Made by a program: the position numbers and the translations under genes. A DNA stretch of 49,944 nt from an uncultured Clostridia bacterium (GTDB lineage: Bacteria > Bacillota > Clostridia > TANB77 > CAG-508). The notes under the pieces are model-generated. The model was given only the letters and a program-made list of their open reading frames with translations, ran no database searches and had not been told where the DNA came from. This document shows positions 32,454-42,061 of the stretch, one piece after another. Each line of letters begins with the position of its first letter. Position 1 is the stretch's first letter. The stretch is taken from the NCBI GenBank assembly GCA_934177795.1, contig CAKPPS010000009.1:1-49944 (forward strand). The letters run 5' to 3'.

Positions 32454-34196
32454 CTATTTATCCAACTTAATATGTACATCTTTTAATTGCTGTTCTGATA
32501 CTACTGATGGTGCTCTCATTAACAGGTCTCTTGCTTTTTTATTTTTTGGAAATGCTATGACTTCTCTTATATTTTGTGAATCTGCTATAAGCATTATCAT
32601 TCTATCTATTCCAGGTGCTGCTCCAGCATGTGGTGGTGTTCCGTATTGGAATGCATTATACAATGCACCAAATCTAGCTTTTACATCTTCTTCATTATAT
32701 CCTGCTATTTCAAATGCTTTTACCATAATTTCTGGATCATGATTTCTCACTGCTCCTGATGCCATTTCATATCCATTACATACTAAATCAAATTGATATG
32801 CTAAAATATCTAATGGGTCTTTATTTTCTAAAGCTTCTTTTCCTCCTTGTGGCATTGAAAATGGATTATGATTAAAGTCGATTTCTCCCTCTTCTGATAA
32901 TTCATACATAGGAAAATCTACAATAAAACAGAATTTATACACATTCTTTTCTATTAAATCTAATCTTTTTCCTAGTTCTATTCTAACTAGTCCTGCAATT
33001 TTCTGAGCTTTCTTAAATTCATCTGCTATAAAAAATATACTTGCATTTTCATTTAGTCCATACTCTTCTTTTAATTTCTGTTTTATCTCATCAGTTATAA
33101 ATTTAGCAATTCCACCTTGCACATTTCCTTCATTATCTAATTTTGTCCATGCTAGTCCTTTTGCTCCAACTTCTTCTGTTGTTGCAAATTCTCCCATTTT
33201 ATCAAAGAATTTTCTTCCTTGTTCAGCACCATCTGGTACTATTATTGCTTTTATAGTTTTATTCTTAAACGCATTAAATTCTGAATTTTCAAAAAGTTTT
33301 GTTACATCTTGTATTATTAACGGATTTCTTAAATCTGGTTTATCAATTCCATACTTCTCCATTGCTTCTTTATATGGGATACGAATAAATGGACCTTTAT
33401 CAACTTTCCAATTTGTAAATTTCTCAAATGTATATGGTACTACTTCCTCCATAACTTTAAATACATCTTCTTGTGTTGCAAAACTCATTTCGTAATCTAA
33501 TTGATAAAATTCTCCTGGCGCCCTATCAGCTCTTGGATCTTCATCTCTAAAGCATGGTGCTATTTGAAAATATTTATTAAATCCACTAACCATAAGCAAT
33601 TGTTTGAATTGTTGTGGTGCTTGTGGTAATGCATAAAATTCTCCTGGATTTAATCTACTTGGTACTAGATAATCTCTAGCGCCTTCTGGTGATGAATTTG
33701 CTAAAATTGGTGTTTGTATTTCTGCAAATCCCAATTCGTCCATTTTATCTCTTAATGTTTTTAAAACTTTTGAACGTAATAATATATTATTATGTAATTT
33801 TTCATTTCTTAAATCTAAAAATCTATATTCTAATCTTAAATCCTCCCTCACTTCCTGATTAGTATTAATTTCAAAAGGAAGTACATTTTTACATTTTCCT
33901 AAAACTTCTATTTCTTCTGCTATTACTTCTATTTCTCCTGTTTTCATGTTAGGATTTTTACTGCTTCTTTCCACAACTGTTCCACTTATGTGTATACAAC
34001 TTTCCGTTGTTAATTCTTTTACTGTTTTTTGTAATTCTTCATTATTTATTACTATTTGTGTTATTCCAAATTCATCTCTTAAATCTATAAATGTCATTCC
34101 TCCTAAGTTTCTTATTTTTTGTATCCATCCTGCCAATTCAACTTTTTCATTTATATTTTTTATATTTAATTCTCCATTTGTTTTTGTTCTATACAT
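32454..34196 (-). CDS. aspS: Aspartate--tRNA ligase
   Basis: The 580-aa class II synthetase has an N-terminal OB anticodon-binding domain (VELAGWIQKIRNLGGMTFID), motif 2 around FRDEDPRADRAPGEFYQLD, a bacterial GAD insertion (about 280-420), and motif 3 GAAPGIDRMIMLI. It charges tRNA-Asp. Whether it also charges tRNA-Asn cannot be decided here, as no gatCAB or asnS is in the window. The leader contains a strong hairpin but no visible T-box. Confidence 0.97.
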   Translation of the reverse strand: MYRTKTNGELNIKNINEKVELAGWIQKIRNLGGMTFIDLRDEFGITQIVINNEELQKTVKELTTESCIHISGTVVERSSKNPNMKTGEIEVIAEEIEVLGKCKNVLPFEINTNQEVREDLRLEYRFLDLRNEKLHNNILLRSKVLKTLRDKMDELGFAEIQTPILANSSPEGARDYLVPSRLNPGEFYALPQAPQQFKQLLMVSGFNKYFQIAPCFRDEDPRADRAPGEFYQLDYEMSFATQEDVFKVMEEVVPYTFEKFTNWKVDKGPFIRIPYKEAMEKYGIDKPDLRNPLIIQDVTKLFENSEFNAFKNKTIKAIIVPDGAEQGRKFFDKMGEFATTEEVGAKGLAWTKLDNEGNVQGGIAKFITDEIKQKLKEEYGLNENASIFFIADEFKKAQKIAGLVRIELGKRLDLIEKNVYKFCFIVDFPMYELSEEGEIDFNHNPFSMPQGGKEALENKDPLDILAYQFDLVCNGYEMASGAVRNHDPEIMVKAFEIAGYNEEDVKARFGALYNAFQYGTPPHAGAAPGIDRMIMLIADSQNIREVIAFPKNKKARDLLMRAPSVVSEQQLKDVHIKLDK

Positions 34197-34230
34197 ATTT
34201 ATTCCCCCTGACTGTTCTTATTTCACCTAT

Positions 34231-34275
34231 ATTATTGAATACACATTTACTATTACTAATTGGTGTATCAATAAT
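34231..34275 (-). promoter_or_regulatory. aspS leader hairpin
   Basis: ATTATTGAATACAC and GTGTATCAATAAT pair nearly perfectly (one bulge) in the aspS leader. It lacks the conserved T-box sequence. Confidence 0.35.
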
Positions 34276-34417
34276 ATCATAACTAGTATATCACATTATC
34301 TATTTTTTTCCTATAAAAGTTAATAAAATGATTGCTAATTAATAAATTTTTTTCTATTTTATATATTAACAATTGATTATTGTTTTCATTTTAATATTAT
34401 TTTATGTATTGATATGA

Positions 34418-34452
34418 AGCAAGCAAGTAACTAATATAGTCACTTGCTTGCT
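34418..34452. repeat. Strong inverted repeat after the tandem-HD gene
   Basis: AGCAAGCAAGT and ACTTGCTTGCT pair perfectly, with ACT/AGT inside. No U-tract follows on the minus strand. It starts 18 bases past the stop of the tandem-HD gene. Confidence 0.55.
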
Positions 34453-34470
34453 AGGTTAGGTTCCTTTCTT

Positions 34471-35754
34471 TTATCCTGCTTTCTTGTCTGTAGTCTCAGA
34501 AGCAATCATATCAAATATAGCCAGAATATGACTCTCCATGATTTCTATCTGATTTGCATACTTTTGATACCTTACTATAGCTCTTTCTGCCATTGGTACC
34601 ATGTAGTTCATTGTCTCAGCTTTGTATTTTTCAATATCTTCTTCTCCAGCACTAGCTAGGAATGTACATGTATGCACTCTATTAGATAATTTTTCAAGTA
34701 CTGCTACTGGACTTTCTTCGATATCCTTGTAATATTTATCCAGTTTTTTTCCTTTATTGGCTACTTTTTCTACGTTTCTTAGTATCTCCTTATCAAAACC
34801 AGCTTTTCTCAGATATCTCATTCCGCTTCTATAGCTTATTGCTTTTTGCGGGACTTCATGCAACAATGCTGTTGCATAGGTAACGTCGTCTTTTATAGAC
34901 AACGCCATCAAATAATGGCATACCCTTAGAGGATGAATAATAAATGGATCTCCTGATGTCCTTTTATGATGTTTGTGGAATTCAAGTGCTACTTCTAAAG
35001 CTTTATATGTATTAGGATATTCCGTCCTAGATACACCTTTAATGAATGCAACTGTTTTTAAATAATCGCTTTCATTATCCACTATCATTTCAGGCAATCC
35101 CATAATTGATGCTAAGGATTCACAGATTGATACTATAACATTCTTCATTATATCTACAACATTAGTAAACTCCTGGTATTTAGTTTTAATGTTATCTGCC
35201 AAACTATATATATATGTTTGTGCATATTTGATATATCTAATTTTTCGCTCCTCATTGAATGGCTTCAAAGTAGAACAGTTATTAGCATTATCTGCTAATT
35301 TTACTAATCCTGCTTTCCAGTTATTTGCTATATTAGCAAAATAGCTTTCCGCAATATAGTTCTTCTTAGGTTTTGATAGTAACTGCACTACTTCCAGTAC
35401 TTCCTGATCTAGATAATACTCTGTAACTAATTCTTCTCCTCCTTGTGAAAAATAACAATCCTCAATTACATCATGCAACATTGCTGATGCATACAAAATG
35501 TCGCATTGCAATTTAGTCCACTGGTCCGACTTTTGTGGATACCACTCCCTTAATACAGTTCCTATATTTAATAGTATCAATGTTTTCGCTACCATAAGTG
35601 GATGTATTATATATGGTTCTCCACTGTCTCTTATTTGTCCACGATGCTTTTCTGCAGCTATAGCAAGAGCTTTTAAAGTATTCCGCAATTGATGTTCAAT
35701 TGCATATCCTTTAATGTAGTTGTATTCTATTTCCCATTTTGTTAATTCTTTCAT
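34471..35754 (-). CDS. Tandem HD-domain protein related to SpoT/MESH1 (p)ppGpp hydrolases
   Basis: The 427-aa protein holds two copies of the RelA/SpoT hydrolase-type HD domain and no synthetase, TGS or ACT region. Copy 1 (about 20-200) keeps HRGQ (37), GEPYIIHP (45-52), the HD pair in MLHDVIED (His94, Asp95) and KLADN (Asp155). Copy 2 (about 245-400) keeps GDPFIIHP, but the pair is His299-Glu300 in LLHEV, and the KLAD Asp is Asn358 in KLSNR. Copy 1 could be active, while copy 2 is probably structural or regulatory. Substrate is inferred from family only. It has a consensus promoter and AGGAGG before the ATG. Confidence 0.82.
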   Translation of the reverse strand: MKELTKWEIEYNYIKGYAIEHQLRNTLKALAIAAEKHRGQIRDSGEPYIIHPLMVAKTLILLNIGTVLREWYPQKSDQWTKLQCDILYASAMLHDVIEDCYFSQGGEELVTEYYLDQEVLEVVQLLSKPKKNYIAESYFANIANNWKAGLVKLADNANNCSTLKPFNEERKIRYIKYAQTYIYSLADNIKTKYQEFTNVVDIMKNVIVSICESLASIMGLPEMIVDNESDYLKTVAFIKGVSRTEYPNTYKALEVALEFHKHHKRTSGDPFIIHPLRVCHYLMALSIKDDVTYATALLHEVPQKAISYRSGMRYLRKAGFDKEILRNVEKVANKGKKLDKYYKDIEESPVAVLEKLSNRVHTCTFLASAGEEDIEKYKAETMNYMVPMAERAIVRYQKYANQIEIMESHILAIFDMIASETTDKKAG

Positions 35755-35809
35755 TTTCCTAACCTCCTCTAATTTTAATACTGACAGTATTTACTTTTTT
35801 CACACTATT

Positions 35810-35838
35810 ATTATAATGTCTCACAAGCATTATGTCAA
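35810..35838 (-). promoter_or_regulatory. Consensus promoter of the tandem-HD gene
   Basis: TTGACA, 17 bases, TATAAT: a perfect sigma-A match, with a small AATACT/AGTATT hairpin in the leader. The remaining intergenic DNA to 36101 is AT-rich and shows no other clear signal. Confidence 0.8.
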
Positions 35839-36101
35839 GTGAAAAATTGTGAATAAATGTAAATTTAGGTATAATAATTGATATTTATTGTCATATGCAA
35901 TTAGTAGTTATCTAAAAATATAAATATCATATTTTTTTACCTTTTAAAATTTTACGCTTCAAAATAGTTGTATATTTTAAAATTCATTACTTATATTAAT
36001 ATTCTATACAATAATATATTAAACAAATATTATTGCAGTTTCACTTTTTTAATGTTATTATTATATTAGTCAAGTTATAAAATACAAGGAGTGATTTTTA
36101 G

Positions 36102-37049
36102 ATGAGTCAAAATGAATTTGATTTTTATGATAGAACTAATTTAAAATCTTATAATTTAAATGAATCAATGCGATATCAATTAGCAATGCTTGATAAATTA
36201 GATGTTTTTACAAGAAAACACTGTGAAAATGTTGCTGCAATGACCTGTAGACTTTGCGAATATCTTCATTGTTCTAAAGGATTTACAGAATATTGTACAA
36301 TATGTGCTTATTTACATGATTTGGGCAAATTATTTATTCCTCCAGAAATACTTCAGAAAACTTCAAAACTAACTCAAGAAGAATATGAAATTATGAAAAC
36401 TCATACTACTTTAGGATATAATATGTGTATGAAAGATTTAAAACTTCGTCCTTATGCTGCTGGTCCTTGGTACCATCATGAAGCTTTAAATGGTACAGGT
36501 TATCCACGAGGTTTAACAAAAAAAGACATTCCTTATGAAGGTCAAATAATTAGAGTTGCTGATGAATATGATGCTATTGTAAGTAAAAGACAATACAAAA
36601 CACATATTGGTATTACAGATACTTTAAAAATCTTAATAGAAGAAGCTCATCCTGTTAATGAATCAGATAATTCTCGTTTTTCTCATAATCCACCTAAAGA
36701 CCCAAAAGTTGGGAAAAATAATCCTCTTGTTGTGCGTACTTTATTAAATGCTGTAATTGATGATATTTCTTATGAAATTTTTTGTACCCAAAATTATGTA
36801 GATACACTTCAAAATGAAATTGAAAGATTTAAATTAATGGAAAAATATGAAAATAAAATGAACAGTGCAAAAAATGAAAAGAAGATGAACTTTTATTTAG
36901 AAGGAATAAAAATGCTATTAAAACCAGGAGAAACTCTTGATAATTTTCATGGTATTTATCAAGAATATTTAGATGCTTATAATAAAAGAAAAGCTATTAT
37001 AGATACACTTTATACTGAAATAAAGAGTATTAAAAAATTAAAAGTATAA
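36102..37049 (+). CDS. HD-GYP domain protein (cyclic-di-GMP phosphodiesterase-like)
   Basis: The 315-aa protein has the HD pair in YLHDLGKLF (His72, Asp73), the paired His in PWYHHEALNGTGYPRG (125-126) and the GYP triplet (133-135), followed by RVADEYDAI. These define HD-GYP domains, which linearise cyclic di-GMP or related dinucleotides. A non-catalytic helical C-terminus with charged coiled-coil character follows from about residue 225. There is no receiver or membrane domain. AAGGAG precedes the ATG. It is monocistronic. Confidence 0.9.
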   Translation: MSQNEFDFYDRTNLKSYNLNESMRYQLAMLDKLDVFTRKHCENVAAMTCRLCEYLHCSKGFTEYCTICAYLHDLGKLFIPPEILQKTSKLTQEEYEIMKTHTTLGYNMCMKDLKLRPYAAGPWYHHEALNGTGYPRGLTKKDIPYEGQIIRVADEYDAIVSKRQYKTHIGITDTLKILIEEAHPVNESDNSRFSHNPPKDPKVGKNNPLVVRTLLNAVIDDISYEIFCTQNYVDTLQNEIERFKLMEKYENKMNSAKNEKKMNFYLEGIKMLLKPGETLDNFHGIYQEYLDAYNKRKAIIDTLYTEIKSIKKLKV

Positions 37050-37062
37050 TGTTATATCTTTC

Positions 37063-37099
37063 GTAAAATACCGTCTGGCATATATCAACGGTATTTTAC
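37063..37099 (+). terminator. Terminator of the HD-GYP gene
   Basis: GTAAAATACCGT pairs perfectly with ACGGTATTTTAC about 14 bases after the stop; TTATTCTATT follows. Confidence 0.7.
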
Positions 37100-37246
37100 T
37101 TTATTCTATTATTTATAGCTTGTCTTTCCAATTTCTTTAAATTCTAATTATTACTCATTTCATTCCTACTTTTACATATTATTGTAATACATAATTTTTT
37201 ATAGTTTTTCAAGAGATATTTTCATTAATATATACTTTTTTATGCC

Positions 37247-37281
37247 TAAAAAAACAGAGTAGGTGCAACTCCCACTCTGTT
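37247..37281 (-). terminator. Terminator of the tRNA-Gly transcript
   Basis: On the minus strand AAACAGAGT pairs with ACTCTGTTT and is followed by more T. It lies about 170 bases after the tRNA. The stretch between holds only a 20-codon frame without a ribosome site and a small AAATCA/TTGATTT hairpin. Confidence 0.7.
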
Positions 37282-37451
37282 TGACTATGATATTAGTTTT
37301 AGCATTGTCGCATTGCATTTGTTGCTGTCGTTGTTCTTGTCTTTCATTTAGATGATTTTAATATTGTTTTTAGGCAACAAAAAAAATCAACCATTTTACT
37401 GATTGATTTCATATATATCTGTTCTATAAAAATTCCAAATAGAAACGTCAT

Positions 37452-37525
<74 letters not shown>

Positions 37526-37546
37526 ATGTTTTCCTGAACTTTTTAT

Positions 37547-37575
37547 ATTATATTGATTTTTTTTATCTTTGTCAA
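37547..37575 (-). promoter_or_regulatory. tRNA-Gly promoter
   Basis: TTGACA, 17 bases, TATAAT on the minus strand, 21 bases before the tRNA. Confidence 0.8.
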
Positions 37576-37603
37576 TACTTTTTTAAATTTTTTTCATTTT
37601 TTA

Positions 37604-37632
37604 TTTACAAATTTATATAACTAATATAAAAT
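37604..37632 (+). promoter_or_regulatory. Possible promoter of the Lon-like gene
   Basis: TTTACA, 17 bases, TAAAAT, about 100 bases before the ATG. The region is so AT-rich that this could be chance. Confidence 0.35.
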
Positions 37633-37731
37633 ATGTTTGATAAATTACTTTTATATAATAAAAATATTTTAATTGGTAACACTAATAAAAATTAATAATT
37701 ATATATTGAGAAAAAAATTTGGAGGTAACAA

Positions 37732-40131
37732 ATGAAAAACAAAAATGAATTAAATTATAAAGATTTAAAAATGACATGTAATCCTGACATTTTTAATTTT
37801 GATACTACAGAATCTCTCGAAGACATTCACGAAGGTATCGGGCAGGATAGAGGAATTAAGGCTTTAGAATTTGGTATTCAAGTTAATGTAAAAGGTTATA
37901 ACTTATATCTAGAAGGTCCTAGCGGTGTTGGAAAAACAATGTATACTAAAAATTATTTAGAAAGTATTGCAAAAAAGAAAAAAGCCCCTTCTGATTGGTG
38001 TTATATTTATAATTTTGATAACCCTAATGAACCTATTGCAGTAGAACTTCCAGCTGGCCAAGGTAAAGAATTTAAAGAAGCAATGGATGGCTTTATAAAG
38101 GAAATTAAAAAAGATATTAAAAAAACTTTTAACGCTGACGACTTTGAAAAAGAAAAAGCTTTAATTAAACAAGAATTTGAAAATAAACGTTCTGACTTAT
38201 TAGATAAATTAAATTCTGATGCAGCTAAATATAATTTTTGTATAAGATCTGCACAAAATGGTATTTATATGACACCTGTTGTTGATGGTAAACCAATTGA
38301 AGAAGAAGATTTTGAAAAATTAGATGAAGATGTTAAAAATAAATATGAAGAAAATGCTCTTATTGTTCAAGAACAAATTATGAATGCTATCGGTAAAATC
38401 AAAGAAATTGAAAGACAATCTGATCAAAAGATTTCAGAATGGCAGTCAAATGTTGCTCTTTTAACTGTAAATGTTCACATTAATTATTTGAAATCTAAAT
38501 ATAAAAGAAATAAAAAAATCAACAAATTTTTAACAAATATTAAAAATGATGTATTAAGAAATATTTCAACTTTTTTAGAAGATGATACTCAATCAACTAA
38601 TTCTTCTATTCAGCAAAATCCTACTTTAAAAAAGCCTGATCCTACAGTAAATTATAGAGTTAATTTATTTGTTGATAATTCTAATACTGAAGGCGTTCCT
38701 GTTATTATGGATACAAATTATTCTTATCACAATATCTTTGGTTCTCTTGAGTATGAAAATTACTATGGTTCTCTAAAAACAGACCATACTATGTTGAAAG
38801 CAGGTTTAATGCAAAAAGCTAACGGTGGTTATATCATATTTCAAGCTAAGGATTTGTTAGCTAATGGAATGTGTTATGAAGCTTTAAAAAAGGCTTTGCG
38901 TGTAAAAAATATAGGAATTGAAAATACTACAGATCAACGTTCATCTATGGTATTAGTATCTTTGAAACCTGAACCAATACCTTTAAATTTAAAGGTAATA
39001 TTAATTGGTAATGCTAGTATTTATCAAACTTTACTTGAAATGGATTCAGATTTTAGAAAGTTATTTAAAATTAAGGTTGAATTTGAAGATGATGCACCTT
39101 TAACATCAGAAAACGCGAATAAATTGGCAAAAATAGTACATGGTTTTTGCACTTATGAAAATTTACCTCATTTAGATAAAAGTGCCATGGCAAGATTAGT
39201 AGAATATTCTTCAAAACTTGCTGGTAGTCATCATAAACTTTCTACTAGATTTAATGATTTAACACAAGTTGTAGGTGAATCAGCTACTTGGGCTAAATTA
39301 TCAAAATCAAAGGTTGTTACAGATAAATTTGTTCAAAAAGCTTTAGAAGAACGTACTAATAGAGTAAAAAAATATGATTCAAGATATGTTGAAATGATAA
39401 AAGATAATTCTTTACTTATAAACACTTCTGGTTATGAAGTCGGAACCTTAAATGGATTAACTATTTTAAGTATTGGTGATTATAGTTTTGGTAAACCTGC
39501 CAAAATAACGGTTAATACTTATACAGGTCAAAATGGTATTGTAAATATTGAAAGAGAAGTTGCTATTTCTGGTCCTTCTCATTCAAAAGGTGTGCTTATC
39601 TTAACTGGTTATTTAGGTGAAATGTTTGCTCAGGATATGCCTTTATGTTTAACTGCAAGTATTTGTTTTGAACAATTATATAATGGTGTTGATGGAGACA
39701 GTGCTTCTAGTACAGAGCTTTATGGATTATTATCTAGTCTTTCTGGCATCCCTATTAATCAATCTATAGCAGTAACTGGTTCTGTTAATCAAAAAGGACA
39801 AATTCAACCTATTGGTGGTGTTAATGAAAAAATTGAAGGATTTTTCCAAATTTGTAAGATGAGAGGTTTAGATGGTCAACATGGTGTTATGATTCCAATT
39901 CAAAATGTTGATAATTTACAATTATCTGATGAAATTATCGAGGCTGTAAAAAATAAATTATTCCATATATATGCAGTTTCTACAATTGAAGAAGGTATAG
40001 AAATTCTAACTGGCGTTCCTGCTGGAAAGAAAGATAAAAATGGTAAATTCCCTTCTGGTACAATTAATAATTTGGTTTATAATAAATTACAAAACTATGC
40101 TAAAATTAGTGAAAAAATGTTAAAAAACTAA
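37732..40131 (+). CDS. Lon-like ATP-dependent protease (AAA_32 / Lon_C family)
   Basis: The 799-aa protein has Walker A EGPSGVGKTMYTK near residue 62, a helical insertion (about 115-290), and the rest of the AAA region (KAGLMQKANGGYIIFQAKDL). A C-terminal Lon-type peptidase follows with the catalytic Ser in VDGDSASSTELYGLL and Lys in GGVNEKIEGFF. It lacks the N-terminal substrate domain of classical LonA, so it belongs to the LonB/LonC-like group whose substrates are largely unknown. GGAGG is 7 bases before the ATG. It is monocistronic with a strong terminator. Confidence 0.93.
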   Translation: MKNKNELNYKDLKMTCNPDIFNFDTTESLEDIHEGIGQDRGIKALEFGIQVNVKGYNLYLEGPSGVGKTMYTKNYLESIAKKKKAPSDWCYIYNFDNPNEPIAVELPAGQGKEFKEAMDGFIKEIKKDIKKTFNADDFEKEKALIKQEFENKRSDLLDKLNSDAAKYNFCIRSAQNGIYMTPVVDGKPIEEEDFEKLDEDVKNKYEENALIVQEQIMNAIGKIKEIERQSDQKISEWQSNVALLTVNVHINYLKSKYKRNKKINKFLTNIKNDVLRNISTFLEDDTQSTNSSIQQNPTLKKPDPTVNYRVNLFVDNSNTEGVPVIMDTNYSYHNIFGSLEYENYYGSLKTDHTMLKAGLMQKANGGYIIFQAKDLLANGMCYEALKKALRVKNIGIENTTDQRSSMVLVSLKPEPIPLNLKVILIGNASIYQTLLEMDSDFRKLFKIKVEFEDDAPLTSENANKLAKIVHGFCTYENLPHLDKSAMARLVEYSSKLAGSHHKLSTRFNDLTQVVGESATWAKLSKSKVVTDKFVQKALEERTNRVKKYDSRYVEMIKDNSLLINTSGYEVGTLNGLTILSIGDYSFGKPAKITVNTYTGQNGIVNIEREVAISGPSHSKGVLILTGYLGEMFAQDMPLCLTASICFEQLYNGVDGDSASSTELYGLLSSLSGIPINQSIAVTGSVNQKGQIQPIGGVNEKIEGFFQICKMRGLDGQHGVMIPIQNVDNLQLSDEIIEAVKNKLFHIYAVSTIEEGIEILTGVPAGKKDKNGKFPSGTINNLVYNKLQNYAKISEKMLKN

Positions 40132-40159
40132 TATTTTCAAAATATAATAATGATATTTT

Positions 40160-40194
40160 TAAAGACTATTTTTATGTTTTATAAAAATAGTCTT
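40160..40194 (+). terminator. Terminator of the Lon-like gene
   Basis: AAAGACTATTTTTA pairs with TAAAAATAGTCTTT around a short loop, followed by T. Confidence 0.85.
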
Positions 40195-40197
40195 TTA

Positions 40198-40235
40198 TTA
40201 ATATACTAGGAAAGTATCACTTTGCTAGTATATTA
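40198..40235. repeat. Inverted repeat without U-tract
   Basis: TTAATATACTAG and CTAGTATATTAA are perfect 12-base arms immediately behind the Lon-like gene terminator. Confidence 0.5.
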
Positions 40236-40294
40236 ATAGCTACAATTACTAGCCATTTGCGATTTTCTCCTTTTAGTTGAAAACTCAAACCGGG

Positions 40295-40341
40295 ATAGAA
40301 CAAATTAAAGAAAATTTTTCAATTTTTCTTATTTGTTCTAT
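40295..40341. repeat. Long inverted repeat
   Basis: ATAGAACAAAT and ATTTGTTCTAT are perfect outer arms, and AAGAAAATT/AATTTTTCTT continue the stem with one bulge. No U-tract follows either way. It lies between converging genes. Confidence 0.5.
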
Positions 40342-40397
40342 AAATATGGAACTTACTTGTAAACTAGTTAAGGTAAAATTGTTCTTATTTTTTCTGT

Positions 40398-40784
40398 TTA
40401 AAATATATTTTGTAGATTAAATGAATACTTATCTTCTATATGTTTTAATATATATATTCCCTCATTTATTTCTTTTTTAGTTTCTAAATAATCCTCTTCT
40501 TCTATATAAGTTTTAATATTTTCTAGATTGTTAGCAAATTTTTCTAACTCATCATGTTCTATATAATATGCTAACTTTGGAAAAGTATTTTCCCATAATT
40601 TGACTACTTCTTCTTTTTTATTTTGTATTTGTGATTTCTCATCATTATTATTTATTTTATCTGCTAATTCTGTAAGATTACTATTTATATTTTCTATACT
40701 AGTATTTGTATAATTTTGAGTAATATTATTTCCACCTATTATTCCAGCAATTATTATGCTACATATAATCAATTCCTTAACCAT
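40398..40784 (-). CDS. DUF4363 family protein
   Basis: The 128-aa protein has an N-terminal signal-anchor (LIICSIIIAGIIGG) and then an all-helical polar domain with the WENTFPKLAYYIEHDELEKF region typical of DUF4363. It is probably tethered outside the membrane. It follows the DUF421 gene by one base, and this pairing recurs in spore-forming clostridia. No molecular function is established. Confidence 0.85.
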   Translation of the reverse strand: MVKELIICSIIIAGIIGGNNITQNYTNTSIENINSNLTELADKINNNDEKSQIQNKKEEVVKLWENTFPKLAYYIEHDELEKFANNLENIKTYIEEEDYLETKKEINEGIYILKHIEDKYSFNLQNIF

Positions 40785-40785
40785 T

Positions 40786-41460
40786 TTAACTTACCTCTTT
40801 CTTTTGACAAAATATTTGATTTTTTCCATCTATAGTAACTATTAATGCTTCTTCTGGTTTTATCTTAAAAGCATTAAGCTGTTTCTGTAACCATTTATAA
40901 TCTTTTCCTAATTTGTGCAAGTTTTTATTTATAACTTTTCCATCTATTACTAGATCATACGGTATTCCCTCATATTCTGGTACTATATTAAAATCTTCTG
41001 GAATTGTTCCTCTTTTTTCTGGTTTCTGTATTACTGTTACTTCTCCCGTTGTTTCTAATATTGCATATTCAACATCTCCTAAATTAAATATATTATTTCT
41101 TCTTAGTCTTTCTTGAAGTTCATTTATTGTAAATCTTTCTTTTTTTAACACTTTTTCATCAATTTTTCCTCTATATACCAATATACTAGGTTTTCCACAT
41201 ATAATCTGTCTTAAGTTTAAACTTTTTATATTTATTATAGAAATTATTAAATGCATTACCAACAATCCTAAAATTGGAATTATTCCATTAAATATTGGAA
41301 TTCCTACTTCTGTCATTGGAATAGAAGCCAAATCTGCTATCATTATAGATATTGCTAATTCAAATGGCTGCATCTGACTTATTTCTCTTTTTCCCATTAA
41401 TCGCATTACTATTAATACAATTATATATAATGCAATTGATCTAAAAAAAGTTATTAACAT
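40786..41460 (-). CDS. DUF421 membrane protein (YetF family)
   Basis: The 224-aa protein has three N-terminal membrane helices (about 5-80) with RLMGKREISQMQPFELAISI, the family signature, and a cytoplasmic alpha/beta domain with GKPSILVYRGKIDE and LRRNNIFNLGDVEYAILET. YetF relatives occur in spore membranes and in general envelopes. It is translationally coupled to the DUF4363 gene. Confidence 0.93.
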   Translation of the reverse strand: MLITFFRSIALYIIVLIVMRLMGKREISQMQPFELAISIMIADLASIPMTEVGIPIFNGIIPILGLLVMHLIISIINIKSLNLRQIICGKPSILVYRGKIDEKVLKKERFTINELQERLRRNNIFNLGDVEYAILETTGEVTVIQKPEKRGTIPEDFNIVPEYEGIPYDLVIDGKVINKNLHKLGKDYKWLQKQLNAFKIKPEEALIVTIDGKNQIFCQKKEVS

Positions 41461-41626
41461 ATAAACACCTTCATTTTTTTATTTTTATCATATTTTTTGC
41501 AATTTTTGTTTATTTTATACTTATTTTTTTGAATAATTATTTTTTTTTTGCAAATAATATTTGTAGAACCTTTCAAAATGTATTTTTATATTATATATTT
41601 TGAAGTAAAATAAGGAGGTCTTATAT

Positions 41627-42001
41627 ATGTCAGAAACAAGAGAAACCAGCCGTTCTAACACATCATCTACTGTTTGGCAAATTGTTGGTAGATTAATTGT
41701 AGCAGCCATAGTGTTAGGTATAACTGCTTTTTTTACTCCTGGTTTTAGTATTAATCATTTTTCGACACTTATCATAGCTGCTGTAGTTTTAAGTATTATT
41801 GATTATCTAATTGTAAAATTTACTGGATTACATGCTAGTCCATTTGGCAAAGGTTTTGTAGGCTTTGCTTTAGCAGCTATTACATTATATATTACACAAT
41901 TTTTTGTAGCTGGCTATTCTATTTCTTGGATTGCTGCTATAATAGGTGCTTTAATTTATGGTGTTGTAGATTATTTTATTCCAGGGAACCAATCTATGTA
42001 A
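41627..42001 (+). CDS. Phage-holin-4-2-like (PF04020-type) membrane protein
   Basis: The 124-aa protein has a Ser/Thr-rich start, then four membrane helices: VGRLIVAAIVLGITAFF, LIIAAVVLSIIDYLI, GFVGFALAAITLYITQF and WIAAIIGALIYGVVDYF. The D-Y/F turn after helices 2 and 4 is typical of this family. Despite the family name, members are widespread chromosomal proteins. No phage gene is nearby. AAGGAGG precedes the ATG and a terminator follows. Confidence 0.85.
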   Translation: MSETRETSRSNTSSTVWQIVGRLIVAAIVLGITAFFTPGFSINHFSTLIIAAVVLSIIDYLIVKFTGLHASPFGKGFVGFALAAITLYITQFFVAGYSISWIAAIIGALIYGVVDYFIPGNQSM

Positions 42002-42003
42002 AC

Positions 42004-42040
42004 AAAAAGAACATTAGATTTTTTCTAATGTTCTTTTTGT
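42004..42040. terminator. Bidirectional terminator
   Basis: AAAAGAACATTAGA pairs with TCTAATGTTCTTTT between converging genes and ends in T-runs. Confidence 0.85.
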
Positions 42041-42061
42041 TTTTTACATAATTATATTATT

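Noticed and set aside
34197..34340. A T-box riboswitch upstream of aspS
   Set aside because: The leader has a strong hairpin but no conserved T-box sequence or specifier-loop arrangement.
37282..37451. A 20-codon frame between tRNA-Gly and its terminator
   Set aside because: It has no ribosome site and is too short to separate from chance; the stretch is better seen as a tRNA trailer.
41627..42001. Prophage remnant marked by a holin-like gene
   Set aside because: The family is widespread on chromosomes, and no other phage gene lies nearby.
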